Numbered from the stretch's first letter, positions 25,727-34,139 are shown. The stretch: DNA of 64,000 nt from Epilithonimonas arachidiradicis (GCF_003610695.1 NZ_RAQH01000004.1:124001-188000); one strand, 5' to 3'. The notes: a model not told the origin generated them from the letters alone. Numbers and translations: made by a program.

Positions 25727-26632
25727 TTAAAAATTAAAAAATATAGCGATTTTAAAAAATGCAAGTGTAAAGACAATTATCCAGAGTCCCAACTCCTGCA
25801 TCCAGTATTTTGGCAAAAAGCGCAGCATTCTGCTTATAATAATACTCACGGGCAAAGCCAGCAATAACAGATATTCGTAATTCGTTCCCATATAAAAAAT
25901 AATGGTAATCAGCTGAGCCAGAGAAAAAACAAGCACAAAGGTATATTTGTATCTGCTGATAGGACTTTTCTCGTTATAATGTTTGAAGTGGTCGGAAAGT
26001 GAGTATAGTAGCATCAATGCAATGGGAATCAAGATATAAAGCGGATAATAAGAATCCAAAAACTCGAATTTTCCATAGAACGGCAGATAGGTTTTGTCCC
26101 AAGTGGTATAATGGATAAGATACATCAATCCAAAATAACTCAGCACAATCAAAATCACACCAAAGAGCAATCTAAAAATGTTAAGCCCGATACGCCCGGA
26201 AGTCCCAATGATGTGAAAAATGACAAAAACACCCATTGGCCAGCTTGGTGGAAATACCAAATAATTAAAAGCTAGAATAGAGCCAACCAGCATAAAAGAA
26301 CTCTTCCTAAGATAATCGTTTTGGCTTGTGAGGATCAATAGGATAATCGCACTTGTTAAAAAAGTAAAAGCCAACCCCACCTCAATGGTTCCATCATAGA
26401 AGGAAGCTACAAAAACCGTATAAAGAAAAAGTGGAAGATGCGAAAACTGATTCAGTGCAATCGCATTGAATAAAAAATATCCCAAACTGATTCCCATAAA
26501 TGTAACTACGGCAGGAAATAAATCTATGTATTTGAAATCTAATAAATTAAGTGATAAAAATATCAGGAACAAAAAACCGATGTAAACAGGAACCGAAAAA
26601 ATATTGCTTTCTTTAGAAAGTAATCGAAACAT
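25727..26632 (-). CDS. DUF6427 family polytopic membrane protein
   Basis: The 301-residue hydrophobic protein has about eight predicted membrane helices and a few charged loops. The start MFRLLSKESNIFSVPVYIGF and neighbours are typical of the flavobacterial family I know as DUF6427, usually next to the small DUF6341 gene, as here. The function is unknown. It is the first gene of a two-gene unit with DUF3109. Confidence 0.75.
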   Translation of the reverse strand: MFRLLSKESNIFSVPVYIGFLFLIFLSLNLLDFKYIDLFPAVVTFMGISLGYFLFNAIALNQFSHLPLFLYTVFVASFYDGTIEVGLAFTFLTSAIILLILTSQNDYLRKSSFMLVGSILAFNYLVFPPSWPMGVFVIFHIIGTSGRIGLNIFRLLFGVILIVLSYFGLMYLIHYTTWDKTYLPFYGKFEFLDSYYPLYILIPIALMLLYSLSDHFKHYNEKSPISRYKYTFVLVFSLAQLITIIFYMGTNYEYLLLLALPVSIIISRMLRFLPKYWMQELGLWIIVFTLAFFKIAIFFNF

Positions 26633-26638
26633 TTTTTA

Positions 26639-26646
26639 TAAATTTG
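26639..26646 (+). promoter_or_regulatory. -7 box of the DUF6341 gene
   Basis: TAAATTTG matches TAnnTTTG exactly, 28 bp before the ATG at 26675. It sits in the divergent 42-bp spacer next to the DUF6427 start; no clear -33 is seen. Confidence 0.5.
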
Positions 26647-26674
26647 TGCAAAGTTAATTTAAAAAAAGAAAAAT

Positions 26675-26908
26675 ATGACATCTTTCTGGTTAGCATTAAG
26701 TGCAGCATTCAAATGGTCTTTTGGTTTTTTTGACCTTACTGCTAATGTTTTGAATTGGATTTTATTCCTGGTAGCTTCCGGGTTTTTTACATATTGGTGC
26801 TATATTTTGGTAGTAACATTAGGAGCACAAAAAGATAAAGATTATCATTCTCCAACAGAAGGGAAGCACCCTTACTACGATCCAAAAATCTACAAAAACG
26901 AAGGTTAA
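26675..26908 (+). CDS. DUF6341 family small membrane protein
   Basis: The 77-residue protein has one or two membrane segments (about residues 10-45, with a Trp/Phe-rich core) and a conserved hydrophilic tail KDKDYHSPTEGKHPYYDPKIYKNEG. It diverges from the DUF6427 gene, a pairing I recognise from Flavobacteriia. The function is unknown; it could be a small subunit of a membrane complex with DUF6427. Confidence 0.75.
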   Translation: MTSFWLALSAAFKWSFGFFDLTANVLNWILFLVASGFFTYWCYILVVTLGAQKDKDYHSPTEGKHPYYDPKIYKNEG

Positions 26909-26929
26909 ATAAATTGATTATATTTATAA

Positions 26930-26970
26930 AAAACCCGTCTTGTTATTTTAACGAGACGGGTTCTTTTATT
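26930..26970. terminator. Bidirectional terminator
   Basis: The stem AACCCGTCT(t)GTT / AAC(g)AGACGGGTT spans 26932-26962, with A-rich sequence on the left and T-rich on the right. It separates the DUF6341 gene from the converging universal stress protein gene. Confidence 0.85.
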
Positions 26971-26984
26971 AGTTTGATATTGGA

Positions 26985-27428
26985 TTAATTCTCATCGTGA
27001 CAAGGAACTACCAAAACAGGGATTTTGGACTTCCGGGTAATTTCTTTGGTCAGGCTGCCAATGAAAACATCATAGACGCCGCTTCTGCCGTGAGAACCAA
27101 CAACAATATAATCAGCATTTTTCTCATCAGCAAACTCCAGAATTGTGTCGCCGGCAACGCCCTGTTTCAAGATATGAGTACAATTGACACCTTGAGAGAT
27201 GACACGCTGTTCTAGTTTATTGAGTTCTCGTAATTCATATTTGATCTCGTTTTCTTCCACTTCCGGGAAATACTGGAAACCCATATCACCAATCACAAAA
27301 CCTATATCAGAAGCAGCAACGTGGATCAGGGCAATCTCAGCATTAATGTCTTTTGCAAAACCAACAGCATAATCTACCAATTTATCGGAGCTGTCAGAAA
27401 AATCTACGGGTAAGATAATTTTTTTCAT
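26985..27428 (-). CDS. Universal stress protein (UspA family)
   Basis: The 147-residue single-domain Usp starts MKKIILPVDFSDSSDKLVDYA. It keeps the ATP-binding pattern VVGSHGRSGVYDVFIGSLTKEITRKS (G-x2-G-x9-G-S), so it is probably an ATP-binding class member. Such proteins dimerise in the cytoplasm under stress. Single-gene unit. Confidence 0.93.
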   Translation of the reverse strand: MKKIILPVDFSDSSDKLVDYAVGFAKDINAEIALIHVAASDIGFVIGDMGFQYFPEVEENEIKYELRELNKLEQRVISQGVNCTHILKQGVAGDTILEFADEKNADYIVVGSHGRSGVYDVFIGSLTKEITRKSKIPVLVVPCHDEN

Positions 27429-27485
27429 AATCGAGGTTTATAGTTAAAGGGAAGCAAAAATTTAGCCATTATAAAAGTAAAAATA

Positions 27486-27514
27486 AAAACTGATAACAAT
27501 CAATTATCAGTTTT
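27486..27514. terminator. Hairpin terminator downstream of the FAH-family gene
   Basis: A perfect 11-bp inverted repeat, AAAACTGATAA (27486-27496) and TTATCAGTTTT (27504-27514). The T-run suits minus-strand termination of the 27654-28262 unit; the position also isolates the stress-protein gene. Confidence 0.7.
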
Positions 27515-27526
27515 CATTATTTATTT

Positions 27527-27653
27527 GGGCGGACATTTCGGGCCGTTCAGGGGTTTCGTCTTGCAAAAACCCAAAGCTTTCCCAAGCTATTTTTACAAGA
27601 CCGCTCGTTGCACTCGCGCCCTTACCATCCCGGCCGCAGAGCTGTGGGATTAT
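27527..27653. repeat. GC-richer intergenic block, probable repeat element
   Basis: About 125 bp between the Usp and FAH genes is clearly richer in G+C than its surroundings. It contains words such as GGGCCGTTCAGGGGTTTCGT and GCTCGTTGCACTCGCGCCCT and small inverted arms (ATCCC/GGGAT on the minus strand). No ORF or tRNA is present. It abuts the FAH stop codon. It looks like a dispersed intergenic element of this lineage, but only one copy is in the window. Confidence 0.45.
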
Positions 27654-28262
27654 TTACTGGATCTTCAGAGAGAACAGCTTTTGTTCTTCTAGAAAAGCTT
27701 CCAGGAGATCATTTTCAGAAACCTTACCTACACCTTTCGGCGTTCCTGTAAAAATCAAATCACCAACTCTCAAAGTAAAATACTGTGAAGCAAAAGCAAT
27801 AATATCATCAAAACTGAAAATCATATCTTTCGTATTACCGTTTTGAACTTGCTCGTTATTCTTGGTCAGAGAAAAATTCAGATTCTGTAAATCATAGCTC
27901 TCTTTTGAAACAAAATCCGACAACACGGCCGAACCATCAAAACCTTTTGCCAGTTCCCAGGGCAGACCTTTATTTTTCAGTTTCGATTGCAGATCTCTCG
28001 CTGTAAAATCGATGCCAAGACCGATTTCTTCATAATGTTTTCCGGCATTGTCTTTCTGGATATATTTTCCGCCTTTTGAGATTTTCAGAACCACTTCCAG
28101 TTCATAATGGACATCATCAGAAAATTCAGGGATATAAAAATCAGAACCTTTTTTAAGAATGGCCGTATCTGGCTTCATAAAGATGACAGGATCTTCGGGG
28201 ATTTCGTTTCCTAATTCTTTGGCGTGTTCGCCGTAATTTCTTCCTATGCAGATGATTTTCAT
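27654..28262 (-). CDS. Fumarylacetoacetate hydrolase family protein
   Basis: The 202-residue cytoplasmic protein starts MKIICIGRNYGEHAKELG and has EDPVIFMKPDTAIL, a metal-ligand HYELEVVLKI and the DLIFTGTPKGVG motif of the FAH/YcgM fold. Short members act as acylpyruvate hydrolases or oxaloacetate decarboxylases; the exact substrate is uncertain. It is 11 bp downstream of the exonuclease gene and co-directional, so probably one operon. Confidence 0.9.
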   Translation of the reverse strand: MKIICIGRNYGEHAKELGNEIPEDPVIFMKPDTAILKKGSDFYIPEFSDDVHYELEVVLKISKGGKYIQKDNAGKHYEEIGLGIDFTARDLQSKLKNKGLPWELAKGFDGSAVLSDFVSKESYDLQNLNFSLTKNNEQVQNGNTKDMIFSFDDIIAFASQYFTLRVGDLIFTGTPKGVGKVSENDLLEAFLEEQKLFSLKIQ

Positions 28263-28273
28263 TGATATTAATT

Positions 28274-29038
28274 TTAAAACTTAGATTTCAACTGGATTTT
28301 GGTAAATATTTTCTTGGTGTAAAGTGGAAAATCCGCATTCTGAAGCCAACCATAGTAGCCTAAATCTTTTTGGAAAACCTCCTTCACTTTTTGACCTTTA
28401 TATTTCCCGAACGCAAAAATCTCCTGGTTTTTATCATCAAAATGAATCATTCCTGCCAGATCGGCAAATCTGTTCTGGGAAGAGAAATCACTCAATTCGG
28501 CAATTTCGTTGGGAACATCATCGTATTTTCCCACTTGTGCATCCAGAACTTCGAAAGTTGCCATAACATCTGCTTCTGCGGAATGCGCGTTTTCCAAAGT
28601 TTTTCCACAATAGAACTGGTAAGCTGCACCAAGATTTCTCGGTTCTTTTTTAAAGAAAATTGTCTGTGCATCTACAAAGCGGTGCTTGCTCAGGTCAAAA
28701 TCTATGTCCGCACGCAGCATCTCCTCTGCCAAAACAGGGATGTCAAACCTGTTGGAGTTAAAACCTCCCAAATCCGAATCTTTGATCATTTCCATAATTT
28801 TCGGCGCAATGTCTTTGAATGTAGGCGCCTCGGCCACATCAGCATCATAAATGCCGTGGATGGCGGAAGATTCTTTTGGGATGGGCATTTCAGGATTCAC
28901 TTTCCAGGTTTTGCTTTCTCGGGAAGCATCCGGATTAACTTTCAAGATGCAGATTTCCACGATTCTGTCTTTTCCGATGTTGGTTCCCGTAGTTTCCAAA
29001 TCGAAGACGCAAAGCGGCTTATAGAGTTTTAAATTCAT
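28274..29038 (-). CDS. DEDDh 3'-5' exonuclease
   Basis: The 254-residue protein has the exonuclease motifs FDLETTG (Exo I), GGFNSNRFDIPVL (Exo II) and HSAEADVMATF (Exo III with His and Asp), of the DnaQ/DEDDh class. It also has a short C-terminal domain (about 200-254) containing FGKYKGQKVKEVF, as in DUF3820. It could proofread DNA or degrade RNA; no polymerase domain is attached. It is operonic with the FAH gene. Confidence 0.9.
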   Translation of the reverse strand: MNLKLYKPLCVFDLETTGTNIGKDRIVEICILKVNPDASRESKTWKVNPEMPIPKESSAIHGIYDADVAEAPTFKDIAPKIMEMIKDSDLGGFNSNRFDIPVLAEEMLRADIDFDLSKHRFVDAQTIFFKKEPRNLGAAYQFYCGKTLENAHSAEADVMATFEVLDAQVGKYDDVPNEIAELSDFSSQNRFADLAGMIHFDDKNQEIFAFGKYKGQKVKEVFQKDLGYYGWLQNADFPLYTKKIFTKIQLKSKF

Positions 29039-29112
29039 TGTTTATAATTGAAGTTGTTAATTAAGGTTTATGAGTGATTTGACATTTATAATTAATCATT
29101 CATAATTTATAA

Positions 29113-29823
29113 TTATTTAAGTTGTTTTTGGAATATTAATGAGATTAAAATGTAATAGATAATGACTAACGGAATTCCGGTTGTTTTAAAAATTAATAAA
29201 ATCAAAATTCCACCAATTAATAAAGCCAGTTTTGGATAATTATCTTTTAATTGCTTTGATTTGAATTTCATTGCAATCATTTTGATTGGTGAAACCAGCA
29301 ACCAGGAAGAAATGACTGTGAAAATCAATAAATAGATTTCGTTCTCAAAAAGAAAACTAAAATTTCCGGATTCTTTGTAAGCATAAAACAATCCGAAGAT
29401 TAATATTGTATTACTTGGTGTATTCAGGCCTTTGAAATAAAATTTTTGTTCTTCGTCCAGATTGAAAATTGCTAATCTTAAACAAGAAAAAAGTGTAACG
29501 AGAAAACCTAAATATTTTATCCAAGGTATAAATTCTGGAAGACCAGAATAAGTTAAGCGTTCCAATGCAACAAAAATTGTCAGACCAGGCAAAAAACCAA
29601 AACTCACCATATCCGCCAAAGAATCCAGTTGTCCTCCAAGATTACTGCTGGAGTTCATTGCTCTTGCAATAAAACCATCAAAAAAATCAAGAACCAAGGA
29701 AATAATAATACAAATTGCCGTAGTCTGATAATCGCCTGAAAATAAATGAACAATCCCAACACAACCGGAAAAAAGATTCCCTAAAGTAAATGCGTTGGCG
29801 AGGTTATTTTTTATGAAATTCAT
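29113..29823 (-). CDS. pssA: CDP-diacylglycerol--serine O-phosphatidyltransferase
   Basis: Inner-membrane enzyme making phosphatidylserine, the precursor of phosphatidylethanolamine. The CDP-alcohol transferase signature is complete: DGFIARA, eight residues, then GGQLDSLAD, giving DGxxAR-x8-GxxxDxxxD. About six to eight membrane helices follow in 236 residues. The size and the start MNFIKNNLANAFTLGNLFSG match bacterial PssA. Single-gene unit. Confidence 0.93.
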   Translation of the reverse strand: MNFIKNNLANAFTLGNLFSGCVGIVHLFSGDYQTTAICIIISLVLDFFDGFIARAMNSSSNLGGQLDSLADMVSFGFLPGLTIFVALERLTYSGLPEFIPWIKYLGFLVTLFSCLRLAIFNLDEEQKFYFKGLNTPSNTILIFGLFYAYKESGNFSFLFENEIYLLIFTVISSWLLVSPIKMIAMKFKSKQLKDNYPKLALLIGGILILLIFKTTGIPLVIIYYILISLIFQKQLK

Positions 29824-29927
29824 ATCACAAAAATAGGAAATTTGTTGGATGATGGTGACGAAAGCCTGAAGTTTTCACAGTCTGGTGAAAAACTTTCATC
29901 TTCCAACTTCTGACTTCCAACTTTTCT

Positions 29928-29935
29928 TAATTTTG
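29928..29935 (+). promoter_or_regulatory. -7 box immediately before the LTA-synthase-like gene
   Basis: TAATTTTG ends 4 bp before the ATG at 29940 (TTTTGCAAAATGAAG). The predicted start site is therefore at or within one or two bases of the initiation codon, implying a leaderless mRNA. The same arrangement occurs at 40855. Confidence 0.5.
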
Positions 29936-29939
29936 CAAA

Positions 29940-31859
29940 ATGAAGAATTTGAGAGGGCAAGAAATTTTTGCCTTGATTTACAGACTTTTTTTGGTTTTTT
30001 TCTTTTATCAGATTGCCAGGCTTTTGTTTTGGATATTCAATAGCGATTTGATAAAAGTTGATGGAATATCAGAATATTTTAAATTGTCATATTATGGAAC
30101 CGCTTTTGACACGACAGCAATTCTTTATGTAAATGCGGTTTTCATCCTGTTAAGTCTATTTCCGATTATCATTAATACAAGAAAAAGCTATCAGCAATTT
30201 TTGTTCTATTGGTATTTTATCACCAACGGAATTGCCTATGCTTTCAATTTTGGAGATATTATTTATTATAGATTCAGCCAGGCAAGATTGACTTCTGCAG
30301 CCATAGAAGTAGGGAAGCATGAAACCAATCTTGGAAGGATTTTTTGGAATGCAGTTCTACAACATCCATTTGTTTTTATTTGGTTTATCGTCATCATTTT
30401 TGCCTGGATTTTCCTTTACAAAAAAATGAAGGTCAATGAAGAAAGGCCAAACAATCTGATTGCCTATTTTGCTTCTTCCGTCATCGTTCTATGCATTACT
30501 GCAACATTGGTTGTTGGCGGCATCCGTGGCGACTTCAAACATTCTACAAGACCGATTAACCTGGTGGATGCCAATAAACACGTTAGCAATCCGTTACAGG
30601 GAAACTTAGTTCTGAACAGTGTTTTCTCTTTTTTCAGAACATTGAATACTAATAATTTTAAATTGGTTCATTTTGTTGATGAGAAGTTTATTGATAAAGA
30701 AATTCAACCATACAAATTATACAATCGCGAGGTTGAACCCAAACCAAACGTCGTAATTTTCATTATGGAAAGCTTTGGGAAAGAATACTCCGGTGCTTTT
30801 AATAGAAATACAAATATTAAAGACTTTGTTTCTTACACACCATTTTTGGATAGTTTGGCTAATCAAAGTTTGATTTTTACCAATGCTTTTGCCAACGGAA
30901 GACAATCTATTCATGGGATGAGTTCAGTTTTAGCAGGAATTCCGAGTTTGACAGATGCTTTTACAAGTTCACCGTATTCTAACCAAAAGATCCAATCTAT
31001 TGTTTCGGTTTGTAATGATATGGGTTACGATACAAGTTTTTATCACGGTGCGCCGAATGGTTCAATGGGATTCCAGGGATTTGGAAATATTTTGGGATTC
31101 AAACATTATTTCGGAAAAACAGAATATAATAAAGATGAAGATTTTGACGGAATGTGGGCGATTTGGGACGAACCGTTTTTTCAATATTTTGCCAAAAATT
31201 TAGGAAAGAAGCAGCCGTTTATGTCAACTTTATTTTCCGCTTCTTCTCACGACCCGTTCAAGATTCCTGAGCAATATAAAGGGAAATTTAAAAAAGGACC
31301 GTTGCAGATTCACGAGCCGATTCAGTACACAGATTATGCTTTGAAAAAATTCTTCGAAACAGCGAGCAGACAATCTTGGTATCAGAACACGATTTTTGTA
31401 ATCACTGCCGACCATACCAATCAGATCCATTATCCAGAGTATCAGAAGGCAATGAACCGGTTTGCGATTCCAATTCTGTTTTATTCACCAAATCCAAAAT
31501 ATAATCTGAAAGGAGTAGATGATAGATTGGCACAACAGATGGACATTTATCCAACTTTAGCAGATTTGATCGGTTATAACAAAAAAATACGAAGCTGGGG
31601 TAGAAGCTTGCTTTCGGATAAAGATGAGGATTATATAATTGTTAATTCAGATTCTATCAATGAGCAGATGATTATCGGGAATTATATTTATATTTTTAAT
31701 GGTAAGGAAGTAACAGGTATTTATGATAAAACAGATTTAGCATTATCAAAAAATATATTGTCAAAGAATCCGACTCCTGAACAAAAATTAGGTATCGAAA
31801 AAACAAAAGCCTGGTATCAGGATTATATGGATCGTGTGATCAACAGAAAACTGAGATAG
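29940..31859 (+). CDS. LTA synthase/sulfatase family membrane enzyme
   Basis: The 639-residue protein has about five membrane helices (roughly residues 1-190) and a large extracytoplasmic sulfatase-fold domain. The metal site begins VVIFIMESFGKEYSG, the nucleophile region is NGRQSIHGMSSVLAG and later motifs include SSHDPFKIP and TADHTNQIHYPEYQ. The family normally uses Thr as nucleophile; Ser in RQSIHG occupies that place here. Likely a phosphoglycerol or phosphoethanolamine transferase acting on envelope glycans or lipids; classic lipoteichoic acid is not expected in a Gram-negative cell. Confidence 0.88.
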   Translation: MKNLRGQEIFALIYRLFLVFFFYQIARLLFWIFNSDLIKVDGISEYFKLSYYGTAFDTTAILYVNAVFILLSLFPIIINTRKSYQQFLFYWYFITNGIAYAFNFGDIIYYRFSQARLTSAAIEVGKHETNLGRIFWNAVLQHPFVFIWFIVIIFAWIFLYKKMKVNEERPNNLIAYFASSVIVLCITATLVVGGIRGDFKHSTRPINLVDANKHVSNPLQGNLVLNSVFSFFRTLNTNNFKLVHFVDEKFIDKEIQPYKLYNREVEPKPNVVIFIMESFGKEYSGAFNRNTNIKDFVSYTPFLDSLANQSLIFTNAFANGRQSIHGMSSVLAGIPSLTDAFTSSPYSNQKIQSIVSVCNDMGYDTSFYHGAPNGSMGFQGFGNILGFKHYFGKTEYNKDEDFDGMWAIWDEPFFQYFAKNLGKKQPFMSTLFSASSHDPFKIPEQYKGKFKKGPLQIHEPIQYTDYALKKFFETASRQSWYQNTIFVITADHTNQIHYPEYQKAMNRFAIPILFYSPNPKYNLKGVDDRLAQQMDIYPTLADLIGYNKKIRSWGRSLLSDKDEDYIIVNSDSINEQMIIGNYIYIFNGKEVTGIYDKTDLALSKNILSKNPTPEQKLGIEKTKAWYQDYMDRVINRKLR

Positions 31860-32020
31860 AACAGGTGTTTAAAACAGAAAAAATCTTGCAGGTCTGGTGA
31901 TTTATGCTTTGGATAGCAAAAAAATATTGTTTGTTAAAAAAAAAATGATATTTTTAACAATGTTAATTTAACGTTAACAGGAAAAGTCTATCCAAACAAA
32001 ACAATTAAAAATAGAAGACA

Positions 32021-32437
32021 ATGAACAAATTAATTTTAGCCTTTGCCTTATTCATCAGTGTTTTATCATTTGCTCAAATCGAAGGAAAATGGAAAACGAT
32101 TGACGACGAAACCGGAAAAGCAAAATCCATCGTAGAAATTTGGAAAAAATCAGATGGTAAATATTACGGTAAAATATCTCAGTTGTTAATTAAGCCAGAA
32201 AATGCCAACTGTGTGGCTTGTAAAGATGATCGTAAAAATAAGCCGCTCGTTGGGATGGAGATTATCCGCGGACTTAAAAAAGATGGCGACGAGTTTACAG
32301 GAGGTACAATTACAGATCCTAAAAACGGAAAATCTTACAAATGCACCATTACAAAAGATGGTGATAAACTGAATGTAAGAGGCTATATGGGAATATCTCT
32401 GATTGGTAGAACCCAGACTTGGCACAAAGTTGATTAA
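32021..32437 (+). CDS. DUF2147 family secreted protein
   Basis: The 138-residue protein has a signal peptide (residues 1-19, ending SFAQ) and the DUF2147 core EGKWKTIDDETGKAKSIVEI. A CVACKDDRKNKPLVGMEI segment with two cysteines and the closing RGYMGISLIGRTQTWHKVD follow. The fold is a small lipocalin-like barrel; the ligand is unknown. Common as a single gene in Bacteroidota. A strong terminator follows. Confidence 0.9.
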   Translation: MNKLILAFALFISVLSFAQIEGKWKTIDDETGKAKSIVEIWKKSDGKYYGKISQLLIKPENANCVACKDDRKNKPLVGMEIIRGLKKDGDEFTGGTITDPKNGKSYKCTITKDGDKLNVRGYMGISLIGRTQTWHKVD

Positions 32438-32459
32438 TTTAAAATTATGATAAATCACA

Positions 32460-32487
32460 GGCTCCCATTTGGGAGCCTTTTTTTTGT
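32460..32487 (+). terminator. Terminator after the DUF2147 gene
   Basis: A perfect 7-bp GC-rich stem (GGCTCCC 32460-32466, GGGAGCC 32471-32477), a 4-nt loop and a nine-T tail. Confidence 0.92.
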
Positions 32488-32611
32488 TATGCTGATAATA
32501 AAAAAATTAATACTTTTGTATTTCGAAATTTTAAATAATACATTTTCATAATCAATTTTCAGATGAACTTTCAATTGTCCGTCTGGCAATTAAAATAGTA
32601 AACATTATCAA

Positions 32612-33595
32612 ATGAAAGAATATACATTTCGTGAAGTAATTGCTCAAGCGATGAGCGAAGAAATGCGTAAAGACGAATCCATATTTCTTGTAGGCGAAGA
32701 AGTTGCGGAATATAACGGAGCTTACAAAGCTTCAAAAGGAATGCTAGATGAGTTTGGGGCAAAAAGAATCATTGATGCACCAATTGCCGAACTTGGATTT
32801 ACAGGTATTGCTGTAGGAGCTGCAATGAACGGGAATCGTCCTATTGTAGAATTTATGACTTTCAACTTCTCAATGGTTGCTATCGATCAGATTATCAACA
32901 ACGCTGCTAAGATCTATCAGATGAGTGGTGGACAATGGAACTGCCCGGCAGTTTTCCGTGGACCAACAGCTTCTGCAGGTCAGTTGGGCGCTACACACTC
33001 TCAGGCTTTCGAAAGCTGGTATGCCAACTGCCCGGGACTTAAAGTGGTTGTACCTTCAAATCCTTATGATGCGAAAGGATTGTTAAAGACAGCAATCCAG
33101 GATAACGATCCGGTAATTTTTATGGAGTCTGAGCAGATGTATGGTGACAAAATGGAAATTCCTGAAGAAGAATATTACATCCCAATCGGAAAAGCAGATA
33201 TCAAGAAAGAAGGTAAAGATGTAACTCTGGTTTCTTTCGGTAAGATTATGAAGTTGGCTCTGCAAGCTGCCGCTGATCTGGAAAAAGAAGGGATTTCTGT
33301 TGAGGTGATCGACCTTAGAACCGTCCGTCCTTTGGATTACGACACAGTATTGGAGTCGGTAAAGAAAACCAACAGACTGGTAATTTTGGAAGAAGCTTGG
33401 CCGTTCGCTTCAGTCGCTTCGGAGATTACTTATATGGTTCAACAGAAAGCATTCGATTATTTGGATGCGCCAATCAAGAGAATCACAACGCCGGATGCAT
33501 CGGCACCTTATTCTGCAGCATTATTCGCAGAGTGGTTCCCAAAGCTGGAGAAAGTGAAAGAAGAGATCAAAAAAGCAATGTACGTCAAAGCATAA
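32612..33595 (+). CDS. pdhB: Pyruvate dehydrogenase E1 component, beta subunit
   Basis: The 327-residue protein is the E1-beta chain of the 2-oxoacid dehydrogenase complex. The transketolase-like domain has the conserved GEEVAEYNGAYKASKG, ELGFTGIAVGAAMNGNRPIVEF and GATHSQAFESWYANCPG; the C-terminal domain begins near VISVEVIDLRTVRPLD. With E1-alpha and thiamine diphosphate it decarboxylates pyruvate. The alpha, E2 and E3 genes are not adjacent, so the subunit is encoded alone. Branched-chain or other 2-oxoacid specificity cannot be formally excluded. Confidence 0.9.
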   Translation: MKEYTFREVIAQAMSEEMRKDESIFLVGEEVAEYNGAYKASKGMLDEFGAKRIIDAPIAELGFTGIAVGAAMNGNRPIVEFMTFNFSMVAIDQIINNAAKIYQMSGGQWNCPAVFRGPTASAGQLGATHSQAFESWYANCPGLKVVVPSNPYDAKGLLKTAIQDNDPVIFMESEQMYGDKMEIPEEEYYIPIGKADIKKEGKDVTLVSFGKIMKLALQAAADLEKEGISVEVIDLRTVRPLDYDTVLESVKKTNRLVILEEAWPFASVASEITYMVQQKAFDYLDAPIKRITTPDASAPYSAALFAEWFPKLEKVKEEIKKAMYVKA

Positions 33596-33601
33596 TAACT
33601 A

Positions 33602-33627
33602 AACTCCCGAATTGTTCGGGAGTTTTT
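33602..33627 (+). terminator. Terminator after pdhB
   Basis: The stem AACTCCCGA / TCGGGAGTT (33602-33623) with a 5-nt loop is followed by T-rich sequence. Confidence 0.9.
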
Positions 33628-33631
33628 ATTT

Positions 33632-33713
33632 GGAGCTATTCCCGCTATCCACTATATCTTTTTCTTTTTTTGCTAAAAAAGAAAAAGGATGCCGTTCCTA
33701 TCGGGGCTAGGGA
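33632..33713. repeat. Palindromic dispersed repeat, copy 1 (ATTCCCGCT...ATCGGGGCTA)
   Basis: A long imperfect hairpin: GAGCTATTCCCGCT on the left, TATCGGGGCTAGGGA on the right, and a central CTTTTTCTTTTTT / AAAAAAGAAAAAGG stem. The same layout recurs at 58911-59000 (GAGCTTAATCCCGCTTTCC ... AATCGGGGCTATGAG). It is non-coding. Together with the next repeat it fills most of the 345-bp pdhB-rpsU spacer. Confidence 0.75.
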
Positions 33714-33769
33714 CTTGGTCATTCTTTAGAAATTTCGATAGGGAATTATAAACTTACTTTTAATTATGT

Positions 33770-33849
33770 CTTTGCTGAGCAAACGCTTTTGCGAATCTTA
33801 AAAATATTTTCAATAATATCAAACATTTCAACGTGCTTTGTGTTTAAAT
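33770..33849. repeat. Dispersed intergenic repeat, copy 2 (CTTTGCGAA... family)
   Basis: Contains CTTTGCTGAGCAAACG, CTTTTGCGAATCTTAAAAA, TATTTTCAATAATATC and a tail GTGCTTTGTGTTTAAA. The order is the same as in the copy at 12163-12243, with point changes and a small insertion. Confidence 0.6.
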
Positions 33850-33887
33850 TATATTCAAGATAAATTTTCAAAATAAAGCCATAAAAA

Positions 33888-33918
33888 TTTGTAGGTTAAT
33901 AAATTATTCCTATTTTTG
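33888..33918 (+). promoter_or_regulatory. Promoter of rpsU
   Basis: TTTG at 33888-33891 and TATTTTTG at 33911-33918, spaced by 19 bp, form a full Bacteroidota promoter. The expected leader is about 18 nt. Confidence 0.75.
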
Positions 33919-33941
33919 CACCTCAAAATGAGATGTAAAAT

Positions 33942-34139
33942 ATGTTAATAATTCCAGTAAAAGACGGAGAGTCTATCGACAGAGCTTTAAAAAAGTACAA
34001 AAGAAAATTTGATAAAACTAGAGTGGTAAAAGAACTTAGATCTAGACAACAATTTATCAAGCCTTCAGTAACTTTGAGACAAGCTAAACTTAAAGCAGCT
34101 CACAAACAAAGAAACTTGAGCAAAGAAGAACAAGCTTAA
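33942..34139 (+). CDS. rpsU: 30S ribosomal protein S21
   Basis: The 65-residue basic protein has the family start MLIIPVKDGESIDRALKKYKRKFDKTRVVKELRSR. S21 sits on the 30S platform near the anti-Shine-Dalgarno region; in Bacteroidota it is among the proteins associated with weak use of Shine-Dalgarno sites. It is followed by a terminator and then the Xer recombinase gene, a common flavobacterial order. Confidence 0.97.
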   Translation: MLIIPVKDGESIDRALKKYKRKFDKTRVVKELRSRQQFIKPSVTLRQAKLKAAHKQRNLSKEEQA

